From positions 2,232,001 to 2,296,000 of the forward strand of contig OX621266.1 in the NCBI GenBank assembly GCA_951640165.1: DNA of 64,000 bases. Direction: 5' to 3'. This document shows, piece by piece, positions 63,667 to 64,000 of the stretch (position 1 is its first letter; each line of letters opens with the position of its first letter). The notes beneath the pieces are model-generated. The model was not told the origin of the DNA, made no database searches, and saw only the letters and a list, made by a program, of their open reading frames with translations. This stretch comes from Pseudoips prasinana. Its lineage: Eukaryota > Arthropoda > Insecta > Lepidoptera > Nolidae. A program made the position numbers and the translations under genes.

Positions 63667-64000
63667 CTTTCGTTTTGAGACTACGTTTAAATTAATCAGT
63701 TTTAATTAAGTACTAGACAATTTCATTATATTATATATTTGAATGCCATTGTGTTGACAAAATGTGTATCGAACTCTACTAAACGTTTTATGTCACCAAA
63801 TGTTTACCACGTTTAAAGCAAATAAATAAATATGGATAAACAACATCTTTCAATCCATATCCCAATAATTACGGGACTTTTTGCTGTTCCACTTTACTCT
63901 CATGTGTATTTTTCATTTCCTTGTTTGTCTGTCAGAAGTGAGTCGACAGAATTTAATCGCATTTCAGCATTGACTAGTGAATGGTTAACTTTGAATATCC

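Overview
This is eukaryotic, AT-rich DNA that looks like a moth or butterfly (Lepidoptera) genome. The evidence is the repeat content: tRNA-headed SINEs of the kind common in Lepidoptera, Helitron ends of the Lep1 type (hairpin from CGCGGGTAAAACCGCG, then CTAG), RTE-type LINE tails ending in (TGA)n, and CR1-, Jockey-, R1-, RTE- and Tc1/mariner-type elements. The order is inferred from remembered repeat families; no search was run. I find no convincing host protein-coding gene, no functional tRNA or rRNA gene, and no bacterial-type feature. The window reads as intergenic or intronic DNA built almost entirely from layered transposable elements.

Layout. 1-8 kb: palindromes, foldback repeats and a 661-bp inverted duplication of an RTE endonuclease fragment. 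8-14 kb: SINEs, LINE tails, a foldback element, a Lep1 copy split by a LINE end, and a short retroposon with a 14-bp target duplication and 44 A's. 14-24 kb: mostly old unique sequence with a 5S rRNA-derived SINE, a CR1-like fragment, a perfect 43-bp-arm palindrome and a Jockey remnant. 24-30 kb: an RTE fragment between TA tracts, then the best preserved element, a 1037-codon uninterrupted CR1/L2-type ORF with endonuclease and reverse transcriptase. 30-36 kb: R1- and RTE-type remnants, a long foldback element, and a 2.1-kb LINE inserted into an older repeat with a 9-bp target duplication. 36-45 kb: SINEs, a Helitron inside a SINE, a 391-bp retroposon with a 19-bp target duplication, and another CR1-superfamily LINE.

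45-50 kb is the most structured part. A Jockey LINE (poly-A tail, 10-bp target duplication) appears to sit inside the 5' LTR of a Ty3/Gypsy element. That element has a tRNA-Trp primer binding site and a frameshifted gag with a CHCC motif, as in the CsRn1/Kabuki lineage, and no pol. 50-55 kb holds a duplicated ~430-bp unit in which one copy carries a LINE and the other keeps the empty site. 55-64 kb has a mariner-like pseudogene, RTE tails including an internally deleted non-autonomous form, a Tc1 transposase with one frameshift, a second 5S-derived SINE, and a ~120-bp tandem array.

The genes do not form a pathway. They are autonomous element ORFs in various states of decay together with non-autonomous repeats that probably depend on them (SINEs on LINEs, MITEs on DNA transposons). 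Repeat families are labelled here for cross-reference: SINE-A (TGGTCTAGCGG head), SINE-B (GGCGTGGTTGGC head), SINE-C (TGTGGCGCAGCGG head), SINE-5S, and repeat E (GGTCACCTGATGGTAAG start).
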